64,000 nucleotides of DNA from Sphaerisporangium melleum (GCF_014646695.1 NZ_BMNT01000011.1:87357-151356), one strand, 5' to 3'; shown: positions 25,299-34,500, counted from the first letter of the stretch. Numbers and translations: made by a program. Notes: a model not told the origin generated them from the letters alone.

Positions 25299-26654
25299 AT
25301 GGAGATCAGATCGCTTGAAGAGCTGCAGGCGCCTGACGAGAGGACTCTGGGGTTTACTCCACTGGGGCTGGGTGGATTGATGAAGCCGGAGGACGCCGCT
25401 GCCTACCAGCAGGAGCTCGTCGCCTCAGCCGATCTTGTGGATCTGATCCCTGAACCGGTCCGTAAGAGCTTCGAGCGCGTCCGGAAAGTCCACAGCTACG
25501 GCGTCCTCGACTACGAGATGTTCACCGTGGCCCATGATCAGGCGCAACTAGTGCTGGAGTACGCGCTCCGGGAACGGTTCGTCGAATATTTCGGCGGAAC
25601 CGCCACCTTCGTCGATGACAATGACACGGAACACCAGCTCACATTCACCTCAGTTGAGGACCTTCGCGATGAACTTGGGCGGCGCAGGCCGCGGCGCAGG
25701 CGGCGGTCCCAGGGGCCAAAGCCGCCCCCTTGGCGGGTGCGGACACGCCGGACCTCCCGCCTAGTGAAGTTCGACGGCATGCTGACGGGACTTCTCGCAT
25801 GGGCTCGCGAGGAGGGTCTGCTCAACGGGGCCTATGCCCGATTTGCCCACAAACTGATCGTCGAATTCCGCAATCGTGTGGCCCATCATGCCGGCTACTA
25901 CCTACTCGCGCCCGTGGAGTCGACGCGAGCCATCCGAGACCTCGCTGAGATCATCAACCAACTGTGGGGTGTCCCGACGCGAGATGGACGACTGCATCCC
26001 GCACCGCTGGGACGCAGTCCCTTCATCATCGGTTGGGACCCCACTCGCCGAATCATCATTGGACCCGCCGAGCAACTCTTTCGTACCCCACCGAATCTTG
26101 ACCTGGACGAGTTCACTTACCTGATCGCCCTGGCCGTGCCATACGACCCTTGGCTCGACCGGTTCGATGCCCGCTTCGAGACAACCGTCTATCCGACAGA
26201 GTGGCTCTGGGGACCTGGCGCTTGGTCCGATGCCCTCGCCTGGTTCACCGCCGAACGGCCGGAGCCCGACACCATCGATCCTCTGGATCGCCACCTGCTG
26301 GTCCGCTTTAACGACGGTCGGCTCTACTTACCGCAGCAGGTACCCGTCGCGGCAGGCCTCCTCGACGAGGACCGAACCGGCCACTGGTACCTGGTCCGTG
26401 CCGACTTCCCGAATGATGCGTTCAATCATCTTCGGCAGAAACTCACCGGAAACCGTAACTGTGCGGAACGGCAATGCAGACAATGTGCGGTGGAGATCAT
26501 CACAGAAGGAGCCTGGGAACAGGTCATGGAATACCTAACGGCTATCGAGAATCCACTCGTCGCGCGAACGACACCTGACGCGTGTACGCCGCTGTGGTCG
26601 TTGCGATGGAACGAGATCCATGCTGACTACTGGACTGTCCCGTCGCCTTGGTAG
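25299..26654 (+). CDS. HEPN-like island protein
   Basis: 451 residues; ATG 25299 follows GGAAGG. The N-terminal half has QAQLVLEYALRERFVEYF, later LLAWAREEGLL, then VEFRNRVAHHAGYY. The last contains R-N-R-V-A-H, the R-x4-H motif of HEPN ribonuclease domains, in the helix context seen in Abi and apoptosis-like HEPN proteins. Between these helices sits a very basic run (residues 127-150, RRRPRRRRRSQGPKPPP and after). The second half is beta-rich and unknown, with a C-E-x2-C-x2-C cluster (NCAERQCRQC). A toxin or abortive-infection effector is plausible. No antitoxin-like neighbour is evident. GC is lower than in chromosomal genes. Confidence 0.65.
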   Translation: MEIRSLEELQAPDERTLGFTPLGLGGLMKPEDAAAYQQELVASADLVDLIPEPVRKSFERVRKVHSYGVLDYEMFTVAHDQAQLVLEYALRERFVEYFGGTATFVDDNDTEHQLTFTSVEDLRDELGRRRPRRRRRSQGPKPPPWRVRTRRTSRLVKFDGMLTGLLAWAREEGLLNGAYARFAHKLIVEFRNRVAHHAGYYLLAPVESTRAIRDLAEIINQLWGVPTRDGRLHPAPLGRSPFIIGWDPTRRIIIGPAEQLFRTPPNLDLDEFTYLIALAVPYDPWLDRFDARFETTVYPTEWLWGPGAWSDALAWFTAERPEPDTIDPLDRHLLVRFNDGRLYLPQQVPVAAGLLDEDRTGHWYLVRADFPNDAFNHLRQKLTGNRNCAERQCRQCAVEIITEGAWEQVMEYLTAIENPLVARTTPDACTPLWSLRWNEIHADYWTVPSPW

Positions 26655-26998
26655 CGTCACAGACGCGCTGCGCAGACGATACATCGATGGCTTCCAGCAG
26701 CCTTGATGGTTCCGGAACGCGCCGACGAATGGGCGCCGGGCTCGGGGTACTTGTCCAAGCACACACTCTCATCGGCAAGAGAGCGCGGTCAGCGGCATGT
26801 CCGGGCGTTCGCGCCCTAGTTGCTTAGGCCCTCAATGCCCCTTCTGACTGCCTGCTCGTAGTCGGCCTGAACGAACTCGAAGAACCGAAGCCCGCACCGC
26901 CAGCGCGACAGCAGCCCGTTCGGTCTGGGTCTGGGCGTGCCCCATATCAACCGCGCGAACATGCGCTTCGGCTGAACTACCGCGGCGCGGCCAAGCGC
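26655..26998. other. Intergenic, nothing seen
   Basis: 344 bases between convergent island genes. Short frames lack motifs and ribosome binding sites. No hairpin of note was found. Confidence 0.5.
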
Positions 26999-27229
26999 TC
27001 ACAGATATTTCTCGACGTGGTCTTCGTCGTAGTCTTCGTCTCCGTTCATCATCATGATCGCGCGGCCATGGTCCATGGCCGAGCCAATCTCCGGCGGTAT
27101 GGCGCAGTCAAAACAGAGGTCTCCGCCATGGTCTGTGTCGTAGTCGCCTTCTCCGTCGAGCACGTCGTTGTACGCGGTTCGCGCGGCTGGGACACTGAAC
27201 CTGTCGCCGCAGTTCAAACAGCTCGCCAT
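26999..27229 (-). CDS. Small acidic protein with two CxxC pairs
   Basis: 76 residues: SCLNCGDRF at the start and LCFDCAIPPEIGSAMDHGRAIM about 34 residues later, so a probable zinc ribbon, then an Asp/Glu-rich tail (NGDEDYDEDHVEKYL). Similar small zinc-ribbon proteins are common in actinomycete mobile elements and are of unknown role. The start at ATG 27229 is the only good one. Composition (acidic) and the two Cys pairs make a chance frame unlikely. Confidence 0.6.
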   Translation of the reverse strand: MASCLNCGDRFSVPAARTAYNDVLDGEGDYDTDHGGDLCFDCAIPPEIGSAMDHGRAIMMMNGDEDYDEDHVEKYL

Positions 27230-28099
27230 GCCTGCACTCTACGCCGCGCGCATGCCGTTCATTTGAAGTACACCCTGGACGACGAAGCGTCCGAGGTTGT
27301 CGCCTGGGAACTGTCCGAGGTGCTGCGGCTCTGGAAGGTTGGCTTTGCTCCACATCCGGAGTACATCACCTCAGATGTGGGAGTTTGCAGCATGACGTGG
27401 ACGTGCCCTGGCCCGCCGCTACGACCTGGCCCAGTTGGGCTTTCTGCCGGGTTAGGGACCGACTACTTGCTACGGACGGGCCCATCTTGTCGCCCGCGAC
27501 CGTGGCAGGCCGGCACCATGTCGACGGAGCCCGCTCGATGAGAACTTTCTCTACGCCTTTAAAGGCGGCCCGCTGCGCGGCCCGCTGGGCGCGCCGGTCG
27601 GCAAGCGTGCCCGGCTGCGGCTCTTCGGCCGGTCCGGGCACGCACCGCCCGGCGCGCCCGAGGGCCGACAGAAGCAGCCAGTAAGACGGTGAGTCGCTCC
27701 CTGCGGTCCCCGTCATGCCAACTGAGAGCCGGCCACCTGCAACCCGTCCCGCTGGCCACCGTCACGGAGATCACTGCACTACGGCATGTCGAGAACAACA
27801 TCGTGCTCGGATGGTTTTCCAGTAAGTTCCCGTCATCGTGGCTGAGTTAGGGGTGGGCCATCACGCAGATATAGGTTCCGATCGCGCCGAGGCTGGTCAC
27901 CGCACAGGGTTGAGGGCGATCGAAGGTCCGGGGCATCGCCCCGGCCCGCCGAGCGACCACGGTGCACCTGTGCATTCTGCTGGCCGGGGACCATGCCTTG
28001 GTGATGTGCGGCTGTCCGCTCGGGGAAAGAACATGCGGCCTGACGGCCAATCCAGGCCTCCGGGAGGCGGTTGCAGCTCCGGAGTACTCGCAAGACACA
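27230..28099. other. 870-base island gap, no convincing gene
   Basis: Overlapping short frames on both strands have no family signature and no ribosome binding site. Probably decayed sequence between the small zinc protein and the end of the Lamassu-like operon. Confidence 0.5.
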
Positions 28100-30133
28100 T
28101 CAGTCTACTACCGGCTTGAGCACGTACCCGTCGATGGCGTGTAAGCGATGTGGTAGTCCATCTAGCATACGATTTAACGACCCTAAGTCCTCAGATGTAG
28201 CGAATACGATTTGGTGATCCACCGAATCTTGTGCGGCACGCTGCAACAAAGCCCGGAACGAGATTTCCTTAGCACTCTGCTGGCGCGGCTCGTCTAGTAC
28301 AAGCAGTAGTGGGTGATTGGTGGCCAACCGCTTTGATATTTCTAGAAGTCCGAGGAGATAGGCCCAAATAACGCGGATCGAGTCCGAAGCAGAGATGTCG
28401 GCCTGTAAGTCAAATTCTTCTCGCCGAGGCAAGTAGTCGACGGGAGATATACGCAATCTCTCGTCCGAGAATGATCCGAAGTCGTAGGAGCGTAGTTGAT
28501 CGACGAACGATCTTTCCAATAAATTGAGTTTTTCGCGGTCCCTCGGTGATAGTCGTTCACTAGGTAAATCCCCTAGAGCTGCACGGACAGATCGCCCGTC
28601 TTGCCCTAAGCGTTCAAGCTCGCCCATAAGTCCATAGAAGCGCTCTCGAACTGACTCATAACGATCAATACGCTCGCGGAGTCGCACCTGACGAGTTATT
28701 GCCTCCACCGATGGCGTTCCGTTAGGTGTGCTGAGCGTCGTCCTAAGCGCTCGTATCTGTGACCGGAGATCAGCCGATTGTGCCCGGATAGCTGCCCAGC
28801 GTTCCGTTTTTGCTTCCAATGTTCGCCGAGTGTCGCGCTCCATGACTTCAAACAGTTCAATCTGTTGCTTGATGTAAGCTGCTGTATCTTGTGCAGATAG
28901 GGTCCTAACGGGGGTTGGGGTGATTAGAAGAGAGGTTGGCAACTGTTGGTGGCAGACTGGACAGTCGCCGTGCAAGCGCTCAAGGTCTTCAGAACCCAAG
29001 CGCTGCAATGTGATGATGTCTTGGTGCTGACGTAGATCTTCCCGTAGGGCTTCTAGCCGGTCTTGCAATGAGTGCAACTCAGTCTGCTCACGCAGGATTT
29101 CTTCACGCAGCAAGGCACTAGCTTCACGGAGTGCATCAGCCTCCTCGAGCGCTGCGGTCAGTCGGTCTTCAGATTCAGACTCGTCGTCCCGGACGCGTGG
29201 GAGCACTGCCGATTCAAGACGACGATGCTCCTGCCTCAATTCTATGAGGAGATCATCAAGCCCAATCCAATTCGAATCACGGCTCTCAGCAACCATCGGA
29301 GGCTCTTGGGGAGGCCATGCTACCGTCAGCGTTTCTGGTAGTCCGATAGTGATAAGCCCTTGCCCTCGTATGGCATCCTTGAAGGCTTTTACTGTCGCCT
29401 TCCAGCCATTCTGCAACTGGGTTTCACGACTCCGAAGACGTAGGCGTTCTGCTTCGAGCTTTCCTACATCCAGATCAAGTAGGAATTCGATGGAGCGCCG
29501 ACGAACATCGGAGACTCCAGAGAAGTAAGGCATCTGAGCTTGTATGCCACCCCAGCCTCGGCGCTGCTCCACAAACAGGAGAGGGAAGACCTGCTCCATA
29601 TACAGGGGTGACACGCGGCCGTCTGTGGCTGGTAGTTCGGGTAATTCCCATCCAATAAAGGACGCCAGCCAGTGATGAAAGCCTCGGGGGTTAGCCGCTG
29701 CACCGGCCCGACCGACGTAGTAATCCTGCATCTCGTATTGCCCGGGAGCGGAAAGCGCCGGCCCGTGCGCAACTCGCACAAGACCTGAGCCGATCTCATC
29801 GTGCTTAACCCAACGAGTGATAGTCGCTACAGTGTCGTTCTGGCCCTCAAGTTCGATGCTTACCCATGAGGATAGAACTGGAGTCTCGCCTTTCGTATTC
29901 TGATCGTAGATTAGTCGATCACGCATAGCGGCGGTAAGTGAATGTGCGGGACGGGCTGTAATCATGCGCTCAAGGCCAAGCGCAAACAAGAAACTTTGCA
30001 CTGCCGTAGACTTGCCACGAGAGTTGTCTGCGCGTAGAACCATCAGGCCATCAGCCATTGGGATGTCTGCGCCGAAGCGCCCCCTGCCGGTTTCCGCTCT
30101 AAGCCGAAGATACCGGAACCGTAGTCGGCTCAT
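28100..30133 (-). CDS. Rad50/SMC-like ATPase of a Lamassu / ABC-3C-type operon
   Basis: 677 residues from ATG 30133, which overlaps the previous stop by four bases. Walker A is ADNSRGKST (35-43), placed near the N-terminus after strand LRFRYLRLRAETG. Long heptad-rich helices fill about 310-390 and 420-520, with a zinc-hook-like C391-P-V-C394 between them. LLLVLDEPRQQ (Walker B, Asp614-Glu615) and QIVFATSEDL close the head. This is the layout of LmuB in Lamassu and of the ABC-three-component ATPases. Such proteins sense invading or aberrant DNA and release a nuclease effector. GC content is lower than that of chromosomal neighbours. Confidence 0.85.
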   Translation of the reverse strand: MSRLRFRYLRLRAETGRGRFGADIPMADGLMVLRADNSRGKSTAVQSFLFALGLERMITARPAHSLTAAMRDRLIYDQNTKGETPVLSSWVSIELEGQNDTVATITRWVKHDEIGSGLVRVAHGPALSAPGQYEMQDYYVGRAGAAANPRGFHHWLASFIGWELPELPATDGRVSPLYMEQVFPLLFVEQRRGWGGIQAQMPYFSGVSDVRRRSIEFLLDLDVGKLEAERLRLRSRETQLQNGWKATVKAFKDAIRGQGLITIGLPETLTVAWPPQEPPMVAESRDSNWIGLDDLLIELRQEHRRLESAVLPRVRDDESESEDRLTAALEEADALREASALLREEILREQTELHSLQDRLEALREDLRQHQDIITLQRLGSEDLERLHGDCPVCHQQLPTSLLITPTPVRTLSAQDTAAYIKQQIELFEVMERDTRRTLEAKTERWAAIRAQSADLRSQIRALRTTLSTPNGTPSVEAITRQVRLRERIDRYESVRERFYGLMGELERLGQDGRSVRAALGDLPSERLSPRDREKLNLLERSFVDQLRSYDFGSFSDERLRISPVDYLPRREEFDLQADISASDSIRVIWAYLLGLLEISKRLATNHPLLLVLDEPRQQSAKEISFRALLQRAAQDSVDHQIVFATSEDLGSLNRMLDGLPHRLHAIDGYVLKPVVD

Positions 30134-30615
30134 GCTGTCCGCCACTCAAGCACTCGCTGCACCTCTTTTTGCGTGAGCTTCCCAGGAAGTAGGGCAAGGA
30201 GTTCTCGCTCCCGAATAAAGATCTCAGTCTTATTCAAATCCTCTACCACCCTTCTGCCGGATGCTGTCAGCTGGAAAACCCGAGAAGACTTTTGTTCGAG
30301 TAACTCAAGCCCAACCGCGAGATCAAGAGCGCGATCTAGAGCAGGGTCTAAGCGAACTAGAGGGCGCTCCGGCATATCTTGGCTATTTCTGAGTGCTACT
30401 AGCAGGTCCATATTGTTCGGATCCCGGACAGCCCAGTTGAGTAGCTGCAATGCCTTCCAGCTGGCGCCCGATCCGCGGCTCTTTGCTACCAAGAGAAGTG
30501 CGAGTGGCACTCGACGTTCTGGGCGCAAAGTTGCAGGAATAGGGTCTGGTTGACGCGTGAAATCGAACGGAACATCAAGGATCTCAAAAAAATCCGTATC
30601 CCATGAGGCGCTCAT
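30130..30615 (-). CDS. Middle component (LmuC-like) of the Lamassu / ABC-3C-type operon
   Basis: 161 residues from ATG 30615, chosen because it overlaps the effector stop as ATGA; a longer frame to 30654 would overlap 43 bases. The body is helical with a winged-helix look at the end: LDLAVGLELLEQKSSRVFQLTASGRRVVEDL. This is the expected size and fold class of the middle component that bridges effector and ATPase in three-component systems. It has no catalytic motif. Its function in the complex is inferred from gene order and coupling. Confidence 0.75.
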   Translation of the reverse strand: MSASWDTDFFEILDVPFDFTRQPDPIPATLRPERRVPLALLLVAKSRGSGASWKALQLLNWAVRDPNNMDLLVALRNSQDMPERPLVRLDPALDRALDLAVGLELLEQKSSRVFQLTASGRRVVEDLNKTEIFIRERELLALLPGKLTQKEVQRVLEWRTA

Positions 30616-31547
30616 GATACTGTCCGGAAGCGCAAGGGGCAGCGCATTAGCCATTCACCAACCTGGCCCAAGGCCAACGTTTGGGCGTCTGGCTGGCGTA
30701 TGCCTCCAACGTTGGTCTCTAGATCAGCCTGATACTCTTTGATTAGGTTGAGCATTCGCCTATCTGGCGATTCAGCGCTGAGCTCACTTTCAAGGTCAAG
30801 ATAGTCCTGCCGCAACTGGCGTCGAAGTTCAATGGCTTCCCAGGTGTCGGGCCACTCGCGCAGCGCCTCCATCACCTGCTCCTTTGCCAGGAAAGCGCGA
30901 ATGAACCGATCACGCACTACCACAATATTCGCACCTGGTGAGCCTTCTTCTAGCACCGACAGCTTTCTCTCCATCACCCCAACAAGCTGTGGCTTCTCGG
31001 TAGAGAAAAGAGATACCTGCTCGTCGGCTACCTTAGGTGAAGGGACCATCGCTTTCGCGGAGGCATCAATCTGCGCCGCACGGACTTCCGCCGGATAATC
31101 AGTAGGAGTCTTTATTTTGATGGAGAAATTTTGGCCGATGAAGCTCAGTCCGTAGCCGCGCACCGCCTGCGCTCGCTTGTTGGCATATTCAACCAACTCG
31201 ACAGCATGATATTCGGGCACCATCAGGAAATAATGCTCGAGAATCAGACCGTCCAGCACTCCTTCTAACCTCGACGCGTATGTCTTGAGTTTAGCTGTAT
31301 CATTATAAAGCTTTGTCTTCTGCTTATCGGTGCGATGACGCAATGTGAGCGAGTCGCGGTCGGCATAGCATTGGTAGGCAATCCCGTCTGTGGAATAGCC
31401 TTCAATGCCGCAGTCTCCTCCCATGTCGGCCGGCAGATAGACCAGCTTTTCGGGAGGATAGCGGCGACGCAGCAGGCCCCAACAAGTCTCTTCGAAGGCG
31501 TCCCCAGGGTCCTGAGCAGGGATGGCTTCCAGGTGATCGGCATCCAT
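30612..31547 (-). CDS. Nuclease-like effector (LmuA-like) of the Lamassu / ABC-3C-type operon
   Basis: 311 residues from ATG 31547; longer starts up to 31661 cannot be excluded. The N-terminal domain has FEETCWGLLRRRYPPEKLVYLPADMGGDCGIEGYS and GIAYQCYA. Asp45, Glu49 and the Gln59-Cys-Tyr strand resemble the restriction-endonuclease-like (PD-(D/E)xK) domain of effectors in this class, with Gln where Lys is usual. The rest is helical with charged repeats (LRRQLRQDYLDLESEL) likely contacting the middle component. It heads the coupled operon. Cleavage of phage or host DNA on activation is the family expectation, not shown here. Confidence 0.72.
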   Translation of the reverse strand: MDADHLEAIPAQDPGDAFEETCWGLLRRRYPPEKLVYLPADMGGDCGIEGYSTDGIAYQCYADRDSLTLRHRTDKQKTKLYNDTAKLKTYASRLEGVLDGLILEHYFLMVPEYHAVELVEYANKRAQAVRGYGLSFIGQNFSIKIKTPTDYPAEVRAAQIDASAKAMVPSPKVADEQVSLFSTEKPQLVGVMERKLSVLEEGSPGANIVVVRDRFIRAFLAKEQVMEALREWPDTWEAIELRRQLRQDYLDLESELSAESPDRRMLNLIKEYQADLETNVGGIRQPDAQTLALGQVGEWLMRCPLRFRTVS

Positions 31548-31746
31548 GGCAACTTGGAACGTTACTGCGCCACGGCCAGCAGGTCCAGATTTCTGCTGGA
31601 GACATGAGTCAGGATGCGCTGCGTGGTCAGCAGCACAAGCCTGGCTTATACGGCCGATCATCGTTGGCGTCGCTGTCTTGCCGAAGCAGGCAAGGGACGA
31701 GACTGGACAGTCAGAATGGGGCCGTCTCCCAAACGGTTCACTGCGC

Positions 31747-32865
31747 CTAGACGCTCCCGGCGCAGGCCACAGCTTCCAGCGCCCAGGAGTAGTCCTCTCG
31801 TAAGTGGCCCAAGTCGCGGTCGACTAAGGCAACGGTTTCAGTCCAGCCGCCCTGCGGCATGTCATGACGGCCTGCGCCAAGAGGCAGGTCCAGCAGTGCC
31901 CAGCGGTCGAGCACTCGCCCCTCTGCCTCGACAGCAAGGTGCCCCGGCAGCAGTTGCCGTGCGACGAGACTCCACCCATAACGTTCGTGATCGCTTATCC
32001 GGTTGGTGCCCTCATTGCAGATGCCGATCTTTCCAGCGCCGAGGGCGTTGTTCACGAGCAGGTATAGGTAACCCGGGCGGTTAGGCTGGAAGCCATACTT
32101 GGCGCAGTGACGACAGGGGGCGCGTTTGCGCTGGGTCACCTTGTCGAGTGTGGGGGCTACGCGCTTACCACAGGTGATGTGCCTTGCCGGCCAGGGAAGC
32201 TTGACGCTGAGGGGGACGGGGACAAGTGGCGTTAATCCTGCGTCTTCCATGATCTCTAAAGCGGTCTCGGGGTCTGTGGCGACCCTCGCACAGAACCGGC
32301 ACTTGTACACCGTCTTCCTGGCATTACACAGCGTCGGTTCGACGATCTTCTTGCACCTCTGGCACCGACTGCGCCAGGCAACGTTGGAGCCGGGGTAGGT
32401 GACGAGTGGCTGCAGCCCCAGGGACAGCATCTCGGCGTGGGCTTCCTCGTCGGTAAGGCGCATGGTGCCGGAGCAGTAGTAGCACGCGCCGTTGCCTGCG
32501 TAGGCGACGCTGGAGTACCAGACGTCGATTTCCTTGCCGCAGGTGTTGCAGCGACACCGCCACGTGACCTGCGTACCGGGGAAGTCTTCCAGCGGCTCGA
32601 CACCAGCTGCCCGGATCACGGTCACTGCCGCCTCAGGCCTTACCCGTCTCTTCTCCGCAGCCTTTGCGGAGCTCTTTCGCTGGCCGCAGTAGAAGCACGC
32701 ACCCTGTCCCCTGGTGATCACGCTGCTGTACGAGGACCGGGTCTCTCGCTTGCACGTCTGGCAGATGCCCGGCCATGGCTTGTCTGCCCCCGGATACGAC
32801 ACCTGCGGGTCGGTTCCCCGATCCCTCATCGCTTGAGCTCTGGCTAACGGATCGATCCGGGCCAC
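31747..32865 (-). CDS. Repeated zinc-ribbon protein with GIY-YIG-like C-terminus (paralogue A)
   Basis: 372 residues from GTG 32865, chosen for GGGGAAGG upstream. Four units of about 60-65 residues each read A-x-x-x-M-x-x-x-G-x-x-P-L-x-x-Y-P-G, P-W, C-x-x-C, then a second C-x-x-C: C-QTC/CFYC, C-NTC/CYYC, C-QRC/CRFC and a degenerate fourth (ITCG/CRHC). The C-terminal 110 residues start GYLYLLVNNALGAGKIGICN, matching the GIY...KIG core of the GIY-YIG superfamily (T5orf172-like), followed by R-x-x-x-H-E-R-Y-G and AVEAEGR with the likely Glu. It ends with DMPQGGWTET, shared with paralogue B. Function unknown; a DNA-binding nuclease is likely. Confidence 0.75.
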   Translation of the reverse strand: MARIDPLARAQAMRDRGTDPQVSYPGADKPWPGICQTCKRETRSSYSSVITRGQGACFYCGQRKSSAKAAEKRRVRPEAAVTVIRAAGVEPLEDFPGTQVTWRCRCNTCGKEIDVWYSSVAYAGNGACYYCSGTMRLTDEEAHAEMLSLGLQPLVTYPGSNVAWRSRCQRCKKIVEPTLCNARKTVYKCRFCARVATDPETALEIMEDAGLTPLVPVPLSVKLPWPARHITCGKRVAPTLDKVTQRKRAPCRHCAKYGFQPNRPGYLYLLVNNALGAGKIGICNEGTNRISDHERYGWSLVARQLLPGHLAVEAEGRVLDRWALLDLPLGAGRHDMPQGGWTETVALVDRDLGHLREDYSWALEAVACAGSV

Positions 32866-32940
32866 GATGCCTTCCCCACCTATGAGTTGACGGCTGTTCA
32901 TGCAGATCGGCAGCGATCAGAACATATCTGCGGGCACTGA

Positions 32941-32978
32941 CAATTAGCACGCGTTCGCCCAATTAGCACGCGTTCGCC
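32941..32978. repeat. Tandem 19-bp direct repeat upstream of paralogue A
   Basis: CAATTAGCACGCGTTCGCC occurs twice without a gap, 76 bases upstream of the paralogue A start. Its position fits an operator for a regulator or the binding site of a zinc-ribbon protein. The rest of 32866-33210 shows no gene. Confidence 0.75.
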
Positions 32979-33210
32979 GTTGATCCCGAGGGGGTGTACG
33001 CGGACGAGGTGGAACCAGCGTGCGAGGCGTTACGCCAGGCGGCTGGCTCACTGAGGCATGCGGTCAGCCGGCATGGGCGCGTCGGACCGCCGATTAGCCG
33101 TGAAGGGACCTGACAGTTCGCGCTGGTGGTCAGCTGTCATCAGTGACTTGTGCACGCTCAACTGCTGGGGTAAGGGCGTCAAGGCTCGCCCTGCGTTAGC
33201 GAAGCAGGGG

Positions 33211-34500
33211 TCATTCCGCCACTGTCTGAACGAGCTTCCACATCTCTTCTTCTGGGAGGACGCCGCGGGCGAATGTCTCCGTCCACCCCCGCTGTGGCAT
33301 GTCTGTGGCAGACAGGAATGGTTGCAGGCCACGTGCCCGCAACTGCGCGATCACCGCCTGCTCGGTTCGCTCAGCAAGTTCCCCAGTGTCGAATAGCTGT
33401 GACCGGTAAGCGTCCCAGCCGTGCCGCTGGTGTTCGTGGATCCGGTCGTACCGCAGGCCTGCGCCGGTTACGCCAACTTTTACGGCTCCGAGTTGACGGT
33501 GCAGCACCACGTACACCAGCGCGGGTGCGTCGTAGTCGATTCCGCCGGTCGCACAGAAGCGGCAACCGTGACCAGGGCGGTACAGGTTCGCCATGCGCGG
33601 CCTGATCTCGCGACCGCAGTCATTGCACGTGCACAGCCAGGGCTTGTTGACCGAGCCTGGAAATGGGGTCAACGGTATGAAGCCGCGTTCCATCATATAC
33701 GCAGCGGCCTTAGCGGGATCAGTGGGAGCCAGTCCGACGCAGTTCGCGCAGCCGATTCCATTCCGCACGTGCTTCAGGCGAGGATTCTGAACGGTTTTAC
33801 ATACCAGACAGAGGCACTTCCAAGGGGAACCCATATTTGTGTATGGCCCCTGGGGTTCGAATCCTGCGGCGAGCATCTCAGTCGCTGCTGCTTCGGGGTC
33901 CAAAGGCGCGTTTCCGGCGCACTTCTGGCAGGGTCCTCCACCAGCACGGATGTTTCCCAACCTGGGAGCTACTTCAGCAAGACAGACTAGGCAGGTGCCA
34001 GGCCATGCCTTCCCAGTTCCCGGGTACGGAGCGGTCGGCTCAACGCCTACTTCCATGATGTCAGCGATCGCCTGGGCAGAGTTGGCCGCGAGCATGCGAT
34101 CACCGACGATACGCATCGCGCACGGTTTGCAGCCCACGTGGCCCCGTCGAACGCTGTCCAGTCTTGGGTGTCGGAGTTGCCCACACGCAGTATGAACCGA
34201 AGGCCACCGCTCTCGCGAGCCTGGATATGGAGCAACGGGTATGAAGCCCTCTTTCTTCATGTCAATGATTGCCCGTGGTGCTTCCTTCTCCAGCCACGCA
34301 GCGCGTACCTTGTCAAGGCGGCAACTATCGCAGCCGGTACCCTTGTCCTTCACGTTGTTGAGCGTTGGGTACGTGATGTGCCCCTGCGCTAAGCAGCGAC
34401 TCTGCCATGGCGTAACAGATCGACCGGGATATGGCACGAGCGGTTCAAAGCCGCCCTTGCGCATGTGAGCCACTGCTTCTTCATCTGTAAGCCTGCGCAC
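33211..34500 (-). CDS. Repeated zinc-ribbon protein with GIY-YIG-like C-terminus (paralogue B)
   Basis: 429 residues from GTG 34500. Five tandem units follow the same pattern as in paralogue A: GGFEPLVPYPG, EGFIPVAPYPG, VGVEPTAPYPG, AGFEPQGPYTN and RGFIPLTPFPG, each followed by Pro/Trp, a Cys pair and a second Cys pair (for example CDSC, CKPC, CQKC, CANC and CRFC). The C-terminus has ALVYVVLHRQLGAVKVGVTG, R-x-x-E-H-Q-R-H-G-W and EQAVIAQL, a GIY-YIG-like core with YV-VL for GIY and VKVG for YIG. It shares DMPQRGWTET with paralogue A. One unit more than A indicates gain or loss of repeats. Confidence 0.75.
   Translation of the reverse strand: MRRLTDEEAVAHMRKGGFEPLVPYPGRSVTPWQSRCLAQGHITYPTLNNVKDKGTGCDSCRLDKVRAAWLEKEAPRAIIDMKKEGFIPVAPYPGSRERWPSVHTACGQLRHPRLDSVRRGHVGCKPCAMRIVGDRMLAANSAQAIADIMEVGVEPTAPYPGTGKAWPGTCLVCLAEVAPRLGNIRAGGGPCQKCAGNAPLDPEAAATEMLAAGFEPQGPYTNMGSPWKCLCLVCKTVQNPRLKHVRNGIGCANCVGLAPTDPAKAAAYMMERGFIPLTPFPGSVNKPWLCTCNDCGREIRPRMANLYRPGHGCRFCATGGIDYDAPALVYVVLHRQLGAVKVGVTGAGLRYDRIHEHQRHGWDAYRSQLFDTGELAERTEQAVIAQLRARGLQPFLSATDMPQRGWTETFARGVLPEEEMWKLVQTVAE

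Noticed and set aside
27230..28099. Several overlapping frames of 80-115 codons
   Set aside because: Arg/Pro-rich shadow-type composition, no ribosome binding site and no motif. Listed only as a gene-free gap.
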